From DATLBA01 sp035527275 (GTDB lineage: Bacteria > Planctomycetota > Phycisphaerae > FEN-1346), in the NCBI GenBank assembly GCA_035527275.1, contig DATLBA010000049.1:1-9078 (forward strand): DNA of 9,078 nt, written 5' to 3'. Below are positions 1 to 6,157 of this stretch, one piece after another. Made by a program: the position numbers and the translations under genes. The notes beneath the pieces are model-generated. The model was not told the origin of the DNA. It ran no database searches and saw only the letters and a program-made list of their open reading frames with translations. The first letter of the stretch is position 1; the number at the start of each line of letters is the position of its first letter.

Positions 1-549
1 GAGTACGACTGGGCCAAGGGGCACCTGAAGTTCGACGCCCCCGGCGTGATCGGCTACGTCGGCTTCTACGGTGAGCGCCGCGGCCCGGTGACCTTCGCCA
101 GCGGCGCGAGCTTCAGCGATGTGACGGTGAAGAACCCCGAAGGCATCGCGTATCCGGTGATGCCGGAGGAAGGCTACGTCGAGATCACCGTCGCCAGCCA
201 GGACGGCCAGCCGCTGGCCAAGGCGTCCAAGGCGATCGTGTCGGCCGTCAGCACTGGCTTCAACACGGGCTTCAGGCTCGACCTCACCAAGAGCACGCAG
301 GGCAAGCACCAGGACGGCCCCAAGAACGTCCCGCCGGAGGAGTTTCGCGGCGCCTGGGCCGAGCAGCCGGGCAAGGCCCCCGTGCTGGTGGCCCGCGTGG
401 GCGTGACGATCCAATGCAAGGATATCGAGGGCATGAAGTATACGCTGCGCGACTGGAACATGCGCGACATCGGCCAGGGCACCGTCAAGGACGGCGTGCT
501 GACCGTCCCGGCCGACAAGCCCATTTTCATTATCGAACTAACCCGCTAA
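1..549 (+). CDS. C-terminal part of a secreted protein with a lectin-like fold (5' truncated)
   Basis: The frame is open from base 1 to the TAA at 547-549, so the gene begins upstream of the window; the GTG at 46 is an internal codon. About 182 residues are visible. The first 40 (GYVGFYGERRGPVTFASGAS, then DVTVKN) resemble the last strands of a concanavalin-A/LamG-like jelly roll, as in DUF1080 or 3-keto-disaccharide hydrolase domains. The rest looks like a beta-sandwich tail ending in IFIIELTR, a strand of the type that closes many secreted planctomycete glycoside hydrolases. No catalytic residues can be assigned to this part. The stop lies 17 bp before the next start, so the two genes are probably co-transcribed. 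A diverged copy of codons 36-66 recurs at 3192-3297. That this is a real secreted carbohydrate-related protein is fairly sure; the exact family is not. Confidence 0.75.
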   Translation, partial: EYDWAKGHLKFDAPGVIGYVGFYGERRGPVTFASGASFSDVTVKNPEGIAYPVMPEEGYVEITVASQDGQPLAKASKAIVSAVSTGFNTGFRLDLTKSTQGKHQDGPKNVPPEEFRGAWAEQPGKAPVLVARVGVTIQCKDIEGMKYTLRDWNMRDIGQGTVKDGVLTVPADKPIFIIELTR

Positions 550-566
550 ACTAAAGGAAATAAACC

Positions 567-3212
567 ATGTTCGCGAATTTACGATTGTCCATTTCCGCTG
601 TCCTGCTCAATTGGGCGGCGGTCGTCTGTCTGGTACTATCTGCCGGCGTATGTGCGGCGGCCGAGACATACACACCGCCCAAGACATGGAACGGAACCCG
701 AGAAGGTTCAACCGACGGCAATCCGGCATTGGTCAATGGTGCGCCCATGTGGCGGCTTGATCGGGCGTACAATACCCTCGAATTGTCGGATCTGGAGGAT
801 CCCGACAACTATAAGCCGTTTACCTGGACCAATTCGCTTTGGTTCAACCCGAAAGATTCACTTAACGGTCGCCCTTGGGCTCAGGTCAAAGAGGGTGCAA
901 TCACCTTCGGTCTGCGCGGAAGATACTCGACGAAAACCTATTGGATCAATCGCGACAGTGAATATAGCTTTAGATTTGGCGCGCTGACATTCATTGCGCC
1001 CAAGGACGGCAACTATACACTCTCCACAAGCGTGGAGATTAAGCATGTTGAGGGTAGCCCGGCGATGTCTCTGTTCCTCTTCAAGAAGGAGACCAGCAGG
1101 AGAGGCGTGGAGTTCATAAAGCATATTATGGACTATGACCCCAAGTGCAATTGGTGGGGTAAGGTGCCCCTTGAACCCAACAAGAACAACGAGATCAACA
1201 GCAGAAAAATCGAGCTTCGCAAAGGTGACGAACTGATCGTAGTGCCAAGCATCGAGGGAGACAACCCGCTCGGAAACGCCATTTTCAAAAACCTGAGCAT
1301 CACCGGCGAGGAAATCCCTGGCGGGATTGCAGAGAAAGTACGCCAGCCCAGGCCGCGCACGCATGTCGCGATCGCGAAGGCTGACCAGCCGTCCGATATC
1401 ATCTTTCCTGCCTGCACCGAGGCCATTGATACCACTAAGGAGTTCTGGGGGGGATACCGGGGCCTGCATGCCGGACATTCGTGCGCACAAGTCATTGATG
1501 TTACCAAGCCCCCTTACAACGCCGACAACACGGGCAAGACCGATGTGAGCGACATTCTCACGCGCGCCCTCATCGAAAACCGGAACTCGAACAGGATCGT
1601 GTACCTCCCCAACGGGGTCTATATGGTTGCCGACACGGTGAAGATGAGGGAGGACGGGGGCAATATCGGCCCGAGCCTGCAGGGGCAGAGCCGCAAGGGA
1701 ACCATCATCCGCCTCGAGGACGGCACCTGGCCGACCGCCGACGGCGGTCTCCGCGCAGTGCTCAAGACCGGCGGCGGCAAGCCTGAGAACTTTCAACGCA
1801 TCGTGCGCAACCTGACGATCAGCATCGGCAGGAACAACGACGGCGCCAGCGGCCTGTTCTTCTACGGGAACAACCAGTCCAGCATGTCCGATATCGACAT
1901 CATCTCCGAAGATGGCAAGGGCCAGGTTGGGCTCGACCTGGAGGCGGGGGGGGCGGATCAGGGGCCGTGCCTGGTGCGGAACACGTACATCAAGGGGTTC
2001 AATGTAGGCGCAAAAGGCACCCCGCTCAGCTCGGTCACCATCCACAACCTCAGCCTGGAGGGACAGAGCCAGGTCGGCATCCTGCACAGGCACCATGGGC
2101 TGTTTGTGTACGGCCTGACCAGCACCAACCGGGTCCCGGCCGTGTCCTGCGGAAATGGGTTCCTGCTCGTCAACGGGAAACTGATGGGCGGGGACGCCGG
2201 CGTTCCGGCGATCAAACATTCGGGTGGACTCCTGTTCGTGCGCAACGTATCGGTGGCCGGCTACGGGAAGCCGATAGAGACACCCAAGGTCGAGGGCGTG
2301 CCGCTTCCGACCGGCCCAACCATCGAGGAGTTCAGCGCGCAGAAAGCCGCGTCGCTGTTCGGCCCGCCGCAGCGCTCGCTCAACCTGCCGGTCAAGGAGC
2401 CCCCCGAGCCCGCCTGGGAACAGGATATGAGCAAGTGGGCCAGCGTCGAGGACTACCGGGTTGAGGGCGTGACGGATGCAGAGGCGCTGCAGGCTGCGAT
2501 TGACGACAAGGACAATACGACGATCTGTGTGCCGGCTCGTCTGCGGATCAATCGTTCGGAGACGGTCTTCGTGCGCGGCAATATATCGAGAATCATCGGC
2601 ACGGGCGGATGGCTGGTCGATAACGGCGGCAAACTGGTTGTGATTGACGACGGCCCGGCGGTCGTCAAAATAGAACGCATGGCCTTGGGGAATTTCGTCA
2701 ACCGCTCACAGAGGACGGTGGTGCTCGAGTCGGTGCTTGGCCATATCTGCCATGAGGGAAGCGGCGATATGTTCATGTCCGACGGCTGCGTCCTCGCGGA
2801 GGTGAGGAACCCCGAGGCGCATCTTTGGATGTGGCAGTTCAATGCGGAGGGCCATAACGACGACGACCTGGTGGTGAGCGGGGGGACGGTGTGGGTGTTC
2901 GGCTGGAAGACCGAGGCATGGGGCACGAAGGTGGTTGCGACTGGCGGGACTATCGAGATTCTAGGGTTCCAGGGCTATTTTGGCCCCTTAGACAAGTCGA
3001 TGTGGCCGCTGTTCAGCGTATGCGACACGACATTCTCTATCGCCGGGGGCACGCAGACCTCCTTCGGCGGCGGTTTCTACCATCGCCTGGTGAAGGAAAC
3101 GAGGGGCGGCGTGACCAAGGAACTTACCAAGGATCAAAGCCCCGGCGGCTACAACCTGCCGCTCTACACGAGCTGGAGCAAGGACGCGACGCCCCCTGTG
3201 GTGCGACCTTAA
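567..3212 (+). CDS. Secreted tandem beta-helix protein, pectate-lyase-3/GH55-like
   Basis: This is a complete 881-residue protein. The ATG is preceded by AAAGGA (553-558) with 8 nt spacing. Residues 1-32 form a signal peptide: a short charged start, a hydrophobic core and CAAA before ETYT, so it is exported. Residues of about 35-255 form a beta-rich module of unknown family. Near residue 309 begins a pectate-lyase-3-like repeat start (VIDVTKPPYNADNTGKTDV, then IVYLPNGVYMVADTV), followed by right-handed beta-helix-like turns to about 580. A Pro-rich linker follows, and a second start at about 635 (VTDAEALQAAIDDKD) leads into another beta-helix to about 860. Two beta-helices in tandem recall GH55 glucanases, but rhamnogalacturonase-like lyases are equally possible, so substrate and reaction are open. 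The 5' third looks less GC-rich than its neighbours. The last few codons and the stop appear to come from a paralogue fragment (see 3192-3297), so the native C-terminus may have been lost. Confidence 0.88.
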   Translation: MFANLRLSISAVLLNWAAVVCLVLSAGVCAAAETYTPPKTWNGTREGSTDGNPALVNGAPMWRLDRAYNTLELSDLEDPDNYKPFTWTNSLWFNPKDSLNGRPWAQVKEGAITFGLRGRYSTKTYWINRDSEYSFRFGALTFIAPKDGNYTLSTSVEIKHVEGSPAMSLFLFKKETSRRGVEFIKHIMDYDPKCNWWGKVPLEPNKNNEINSRKIELRKGDELIVVPSIEGDNPLGNAIFKNLSITGEEIPGGIAEKVRQPRPRTHVAIAKADQPSDIIFPACTEAIDTTKEFWGGYRGLHAGHSCAQVIDVTKPPYNADNTGKTDVSDILTRALIENRNSNRIVYLPNGVYMVADTVKMREDGGNIGPSLQGQSRKGTIIRLEDGTWPTADGGLRAVLKTGGGKPENFQRIVRNLTISIGRNNDGASGLFFYGNNQSSMSDIDIISEDGKGQVGLDLEAGGADQGPCLVRNTYIKGFNVGAKGTPLSSVTIHNLSLEGQSQVGILHRHHGLFVYGLTSTNRVPAVSCGNGFLLVNGKLMGGDAGVPAIKHSGGLLFVRNVSVAGYGKPIETPKVEGVPLPTGPTIEEFSAQKAASLFGPPQRSLNLPVKEPPEPAWEQDMSKWASVEDYRVEGVTDAEALQAAIDDKDNTTICVPARLRINRSETVFVRGNISRIIGTGGWLVDNGGKLVVIDDGPAVVKIERMALGNFVNRSQRTVVLESVLGHICHEGSGDMFMSDGCVLAEVRNPEAHLWMWQFNAEGHNDDDLVVSGGTVWVFGWKTEAWGTKVVATGGTIEILGFQGYFGPLDKSMWPLFSVCDTTFSIAGGTQTSFGGGFYHRLVKETRGGVTKELTKDQSPGGYNLPLYTSWSKDATPPVVRP

Positions 3213-3297
3213 GCATGTGACCGTCAATAACGCCGAGGGCACCGCATACCCGGTGACGCCGGAGGAAGGTTACGTCGAGATCACCGTCACCAGTTAG
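3192..3297 (+). pseudogene. Fragment of a paralogue of the first gene, fused to the end of the beta-helix gene
   Basis: Bases 3217-3297 align without gaps to 121-201, with 68 of 81 identical by my count. The encoded peptide (VTVNNAEGTAYPV, then TPEEGYVEITVTS) matches the first gene at 21 of 26 positions. Similarity continues upstream to about 3192 after a one-base deletion near 3213: GATLS here corresponds to GASFS there. The beta-helix gene reads into this fragment out of frame and takes its TAA at 3210-3212 from it. The fragment stops at the TAG of 3295-3297, exactly where IS630-like sequence begins. It is the remnant of a second, related gene and is not expected to make a protein. Confidence 0.8.
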
Positions 3298-3750
3298 TGC
3301 TCTGTCCCTATTCAAGTGATGGATAAAGTGACTTCAGTTGGATCCTGGCGTCGGCGGTGTGGAACTGCCAATCGACCGTGAAGGCGTGCGCATTGCGTGC
3401 TTGCTCCCACCGGCGTGCGGCCGAAGCCAACCTTTGTCGGCTCTCCATGTGTTCTTTCAAGCACTGGCGGCTGAAGATGCTCAGTTCGATCTCCGCCATG
3501 TTCAGCCAGCTGCCGTGCTTCGGCGTGTAGTGAAATTCGAACTTCTCCGCCAGGCGGCGGGCCTCCATCGGCTCGAACGCCTCGTACAGGCTGCCCGGAG
3601 TATGCGTGTTCAATCGGGTCGTACGGTCGCTTGTACACCTCCAGCACGTCTTGCATCTTCCAGACGAACTCGGCGCTCTGCTTCGGCGGAATGCACCACG
3701 CCTTCTTTAGCCAAGGCTTAAGCCGTTTTTTTTAAGCGCCCGGCCCACGC
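3295..3750 (-). mobile_element. Degraded IS630-family insertion sequence
   Basis: Minus-strand coding matches to an IS630 transposase fill most of this stretch. One boundary is inferred at the TA of 3295-3296, because similarity of the neighbouring paralogue fragment ends there and IS630 elements target TA. The sequence just inside, GTGCTCTGTCCC (3297-3308), could be the terminal repeat, but no matching repeat was found at the other side. The other end is not defined: transposase similarity fades at about 3745. The element is well under half of a normal IS630 of about 1.1 kb. Confidence 0.75.
3308..3745 (-). pseudogene. IS630 transposase (DDE), frameshifted and internally deleted
   Basis: Read on the minus strand, the pieces in order are GRALKKNGL (about 3745-3719), LKPWLKKAWCIPPKQSAEFV and MQDVLEVYKRPYDP (3722-3615), and LNTHTPGSLYEAF through YTPKHGSWLNMAEIELS to LYPSLE (3613-3311, stop TAG at 3308-3310). 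These are hallmark IS630/DDE_3 blocks. Two lesions are visible. A frameshift lies at 3719-3733, by an A8 run on this strand. An internal deletion at 3614 joins YDP directly to LNTH and also shifts the frame. In the family, about 100 residues lie between these blocks, including the first two Asp of the DDE triad (around CLDE and VLDN); only the Glu of NMAEIE remains. The N-terminal DNA-binding part is also missing. The copy cannot be active. Confidence 0.88.
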
Positions 3751-3820
3751 GCCCGCCGTTGCCCAGCCCGGCCAGCAAGCGCCCGATGAGCAGTCGCCTG
3801 CCGCCACACAGGGCAATCCG

Positions 3821-4069
3821 TTGCGCCGCGGTCCCAAGCCACCAACCACATGTGAGGAGAAGACCTACAGGTATCGGCTGAAACATGGCCACCGCAATAA
3901 CGTTTCGTGCCGCGAGATCGCGAAAGAAATCAAGTACAGCCGCTCGAGCATCGTCAAAACCAAAGCGTGGAAGGGCTACCAGCGGAAACGAAGGCACGAT
4001 ATCGAACAGAATCGCAACAAGCTGTTGGGCAACCAAGACATGGACGATGACTTCATAAGAGAAAAGTAG
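3821..4069 (+). CDS. Small basic helix-turn-helix protein, possibly 5'-truncated
   Basis: This is an 82-residue ORF from a TTG to the TAG at 4067-4069. Residues 27-48 (NNVSCREIAKEIKYSRSS) look like a helix-turn-helix with a 'reading' helix after the YS turn, followed by AWKGYQRKRR, a basic tail of the kind seen after HTHs in small phage or plasmid regulators. The start is doubtful: no ATG or GTG lies in frame, and only a weak AGGG (3810-3813) precedes the TTG. The frame stays open back to 3722 and encodes a Pro/Ala/Gln-rich stretch (PGQQAPDEQSPAATQG) that looks like a natural linker. The gene may therefore be the 3' end of a longer one cut by the IS630 insertion. It lies on the same strand as the sigma-like gene 190 bp downstream. 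A role as a DNA-binding regulator is inference. Confidence 0.5.
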   Translation: MRRGPKPPTTCEEKTYRYRLKHGHRNNVSCREIAKEIKYSRSSIVKTKAWKGYQRKRRHDIEQNRNKLLGNQDMDDDFIREK

Positions 4070-4096
4070 AGCCTGTGCCCGCCTCCTAACCTGTCC

Positions 4097-4121
4097 ACGG
4101 TAGACAGCGAACGTCTACCGT
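4097..4121. promoter_or_regulatory. Perfect 9-bp inverted repeat, operator-like
   Basis: ACGGTAGAC (4097-4105) and GTCTACCGT (4113-4121) are exact reverse complements around a 7-nt spacer, giving centres about 16 bp apart, as for a dimeric HTH regulator. A third GTAGAC follows at 4120-4125. It sits between the small HTH ORF and the sigma-like gene, so autoregulation is a reasonable guess. There is no T-tract, so a terminator for the upstream ORF is unlikely. Confidence 0.5.
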
Positions 4122-4148
4122 AGACGGTCCCCCCAGAATTCCAGAGAT

Positions 4149-4206
4149 ATTCCTCACAGTCTTTGTCCACAAACAAGGCGCGCTTCGCGCCATCACCGTG
4201 AGGAAT
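4149..4206. repeat. Nested inverted repeats upstream of the sigma-like gene
   Basis: The outer arms ATTCCTCAC (4149-4157) and GTGAGGAAT (4198-4206) are perfect reverse complements 40 nt apart. Inside them GGCGCG (4177-4182) and CGCGCC (4186-4191) form a second perfect stem with a CTT loop. As RNA this would fold as a long stem with an inner hairpin, ending about 40 nt before the ribosome binding site of the sigma-like gene. A leader structure or a protein site are both possible. Confidence 0.45.
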
Positions 4207-4244
4207 CCCTGTCCACCGTGGATCTGCTCCCTGCCCAGTGGGGC

Positions 4245-4251
4245 AAGGGAG
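4245..4251 (+). promoter_or_regulatory. Ribosome binding site that decides the start of the sigma-like gene
   Basis: AAGGGAG lies 7 nt before the GTG at 4259. The upstream in-frame GTG at 4238 has no comparable site and would place this motif inside the coding region, so 4259 is preferred. Confidence 0.6.
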
Positions 4252-4258
4252 CAACTCG

Positions 4259-5014
4259 GTGCGCTCACAAGAGTGTCGTGGGCTGATCGCCCAGTATCAT
4301 CGCTGTCTGGAGACAGAGATTCAGAGACGGGAGGTCGCAAAGGAAATCGAACGGCTAAAGGAGACTTACCCGCTCTTCCGGAAGTATGCCTCAACCGAGG
4401 AACTCGTAGCCCTCATCCGGCCGGGTAATCCGGCCTACACGGACAAGGACGCCGTCCTGACCGTCCTACTTGCAGAGATAAAGCGGAAGCCAACGCTGTT
4501 CCCGCTGCTGAACCTGGTTCTTTGGGACGGCCTCTGCAATATCTTCTGGCGAAAGCACCGAGCCTGCCTCAACCCGGACGACCTGTTCTCGCGGATCCAG
4601 GCCGAGTTCTTTCATGTCGCGATTGCCTACCCGCTCGACCGTAGACCCCGGAAGATCGACGTGAACCTAATTCTGGACACCAAGAAGAAGATCACTGCTT
4701 GGCAGCGGGAGGAAGCGAGATACTGCGAGCAGCATAGACCCCTGGAGCCCACCCACGAAGGCGGCATGGCACCCGCCGACGTTCGGGAATCCGAGGCCTT
4801 CCCGGAGGAGAAGGAGGCCTACCTCCTCGACCTGGTCTACCGGCACGTTATTGACGAGACGCAGTACGACCTACTCGTGGAGACCGAGGTCTACAAGCGA
4901 ATGACCCAAAAGGAATGGGCCGAGGCGCGAGGAGTGCCATACGCGACTGTTCGGAGTTGGCGGCACCGGGCGGAGAAAGCCATCAGGGAATACGAGAAGG
5001 GACGCCGAAGATGA
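4259..5014 (+). CDS. Sigma-70-like protein with C-terminal region-4 HTH
   Basis: The protein has 251 residues from GTG 4259 (258 from GTG 4238). Residues 80-150 (LLNLVLWDGLCNIFWRK, then DDLFSRIQAEFF, then RPRKIDVNLILDTKKKITAW) are laid out like sigma region 2: hydrophobic helices, an acidic D-D-L-F entry and a basic aromatic helix. Residues 160-190 are acidic. Residues 214-242 (KRMTQKEWAEARGVPYATV, then RSWRHRAEKAI) follow the region-4 HTH pattern in which the recognition helix precedes RA..AIRE. The call is an ECF-type sigma factor or a sigma-derived DNA-binding protein; region 2 is weak enough that promoter-opening activity is uncertain. No anti-sigma gene or membrane protein is beside it, which is unusual for an ECF. 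It lies alone between an inverted-repeat-rich leader and a terminator, on the same strand as the small HTH ORF, with an IS630 relic just upstream. Target genes are unknown. Confidence 0.7.
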   Translation: MRSQECRGLIAQYHRCLETEIQRREVAKEIERLKETYPLFRKYASTEELVALIRPGNPAYTDKDAVLTVLLAEIKRKPTLFPLLNLVLWDGLCNIFWRKHRACLNPDDLFSRIQAEFFHVAIAYPLDRRPRKIDVNLILDTKKKITAWQREEARYCEQHRPLEPTHEGGMAPADVRESEAFPEEKEAYLLDLVYRHVIDETQYDLLVETEVYKRMTQKEWAEARGVPYATVRSWRHRAEKAIREYEKGRRR

Positions 5015-5148
5015 AGCAGAGCCTGCGGCGTTGCTGGCAGAGGTTTTACCCCCGCAACAGCCGCGGCTTTGACCAGTTCAATGTCTTCCCACTCCCACGA
5101 ATCCGGCGAATCAGTATCGAATCCTGCCGCCGCTACCAACCATTGAGA
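5015..5148. other. Gap between the sigma-like gene and its terminator
   Basis: No convincing gene is seen. An ATG overlaps the preceding stop (ATGA, 5011-5014) and opens a frame that reads MKQSLRRCWQRF, but it runs through the terminator and 170 bases into the next gene before stopping at 5496. An imperfect stem is possible between GCGGC-G-TTGC (5025-5034) and GCAA-CA-GCCGC (5054-5064). It may shape the 3' end of the transcript. Confidence 0.3.
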
Positions 5149-5178
5149 GGGCCGCCGAGACGGGCGGCCCCTTTTATT
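5149..5178 (+). terminator. Intrinsic (Rho-independent) terminator
   Basis: GGGCCGCC (5149-5156) and GGCGGCCC (5163-5170) form a perfect 8-bp GC stem with the 6-nt loop GAGACG, followed by CTTTTATT. It lies 134 bp after the sigma-like gene's stop and separates that transcript from the isomerase operon. Confidence 0.85.
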
Positions 5179-5239
5179 GCGCGGCGGGGGCGGCGAAAGC
5201 CAGGCTGTGCTTTGCCCCACTTCGAGGCTGCGAAATGGC

Positions 5240-5267
5240 TTGCCCAAACCCGATTTCCGCGTAGAAT
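5240..5267 (+). promoter_or_regulatory. Probable sigma-70-type promoter of the isomerase-dehydrogenase operon
   Basis: TTGCCC (5240-5245) and TAGAAT (5262-5267) match the -35 and -10 consensus at 4 of 6 and 5 of 6 positions, with a 16-bp spacer. Transcription would start at about 5274, some 50 nt before the ATG. It sits just after the terminator of the previous unit, where a promoter is expected. Confidence 0.5.
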
Positions 5268-5289
5268 CCTCACGAAATGGAGAAGAACC

Positions 5290-5307
5290 CGGCGCAGTTC
5301 AGCGCCG
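5290..5307 (+). repeat. Small hairpin in the operon leader
   Basis: CGGCGC (5290-5295) and GCGCCG (5302-5307) are exact reverse complements with a 6-nt loop. The stem ends 4 nt before the GGGAG ribosome binding site (5312-5316), so it could influence translation. It may also be chance in GC-rich DNA. Confidence 0.3.
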
Positions 5308-5323
5308 AGGCGGGAGACTCTGC

Positions 5324-6157
5324 ATGAGATTGGGCGGACCAGTGTTCGCAAAGTACACCGACCCGGAAGGGTGGGTTGCCGCAATCAGGGCCAAGGACTA
5401 CCGCGCCGCTTACTGCCCCGTGGATCCCAAGACCTACGGCACGACCATCAAGGCATACGCGGAGGCCGCCAAGCGGGCGAACATCGTCATCGCTGAAACG
5501 GGCGCCTGGAGCAACCCCCTCTCGTCCGACGCGGACGCCGCCAAGGCCGCCTCGGAGAAGTGCAAGCGGATGCTGGCCTTGGCCGAGGAGATCGGCGCCC
5601 GCTGCTGTGTCAACATCACCGGATCGCGCGGCGGCCGGTGGGACGGGCCGCACCCCCTCAACCTGACGAAAGAAACCTTCGACAGGATCGTCCAGGTGTG
5701 CCGGGACATCCTTGACGCCGTCAAACCTACTCGCACGTTCTACACGCTCGAAACCATGCCCTGGATGTTCCCGGACTCGGCCGACAGTTATGTGGAACTT
5801 CTCAAGGCGATTGACCGCCCGGCCATGGGTGTGCACTTCGATCCGGTGAACCTGATTTGCAGCCCCCAGCGATACTTCGCCAACGCCGAGATAATCCGAG
5901 ACTTTTGCAGCAAACTCGGTCCGCACATCCGATCCTGCCACGCCAAGGACGTTCTGCTGGCCGATCGGCTGACCACGCACCTGGACGAAATCCGTCCCGG
6001 CGAAGGCAACCTTTGCTACCGCACGTTCCTTCGGGAACTGTCGAGGCTCGATCCCGACACGCCCCTGATGCTGGAGCATTTGGCCAAGGAAAAGGAATAC
6101 GATCAGGCCGCCGACCATATCCGGTCCGTGGCCCGGGAAACAGGAGTGAACTTGTGA
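5324..6157 (+). CDS. Sugar phosphate isomerase/epimerase-like TIM-barrel protein
   Basis: The protein has 277 residues, a normal length for the xylose-isomerase-like TIM barrel family (AP_endonuc_2), and probably acts in the cytoplasm on a sugar, ketose or inositol-type substrate with a divalent metal. The start is the ATG at 5324 with GGGAG 7 nt upstream; the open frame reaches back to 5177, but that part (GGGG, then RRGGRLC) is low-complexity and not protein-like. Motifs in order are Glu143 in LETMPW, His171 and Asp173 in GVHFDPVN, His206-Ala-Lys208-Asp209 in SCHAKDV, and Glu251 in MLEHL. These sit at the strand ends that carry the metal and proton-transfer residues in this family. The stop overlaps the next gene by 4 nt, so the two are translationally coupled. 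The exact substrate cannot be told; an isomerase or a dehydratase-like activity are both possible. Confidence 0.85.
   Translation: MRLGGPVFAKYTDPEGWVAAIRAKDYRAAYCPVDPKTYGTTIKAYAEAAKRANIVIAETGAWSNPLSSDADAAKAASEKCKRMLALAEEIGARCCVNITGSRGGRWDGPHPLNLTKETFDRIVQVCRDILDAVKPTRTFYTLETMPWMFPDSADSYVELLKAIDRPAMGVHFDPVNLICSPQRYFANAEIIRDFCSKLGPHIRSCHAKDVLLADRLTTHLDEIRPGEGNLCYRTFLRELSRLDPDTPLMLEHLAKEKEYDQAADHIRSVARETGVNL

Larger units (their letters stand above)
4090..4216 (+). repeat. Three copies of GTCCAC in the gap before the sigma-like gene
   Basis: GTCCAC occurs at 4093-4098, 4165-4170 and 4211-4216. The first and third belong to a 9-bp direct repeat, CCTGTCCAC, at 4090-4098 and 4208-4216. The middle copy sits in TTTGTCCACAAA, which is itself an inverted repeat. 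The spacing is irregular (72 and 46 bp), so this could be a set of operator half-sites or chance. Confidence 0.35.

Noticed and set aside
858..2219. A 453-codon minus-strand frame within the beta-helix gene.
   Set aside because: It is antisense to a convincing secreted protein, and no motif or ribosome site supports it.
4304..4318. GGAGACAGAG-like sequence as the missing second end of the IS630 element.
   Set aside because: The match to the putative end at 3297-3308 is short and partial, and it lies inside the sigma-like coding region.
4086..4394. Minus-strand frames opposite the gap and the start of the sigma-like gene.
   Set aside because: They have no recognisable motif and overlap the structured gap. 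The plus strand has a better ribosome site and coding sequence.
5011..5496. An ATG overlapping the sigma-like gene's stop (ATGA) that could start a coupled small gene.
   Set aside because: The frame runs through a strong terminator and into the isomerase gene, and the encoded sequence becomes Arg-rich nonsense. Only the overlap is suggestive.
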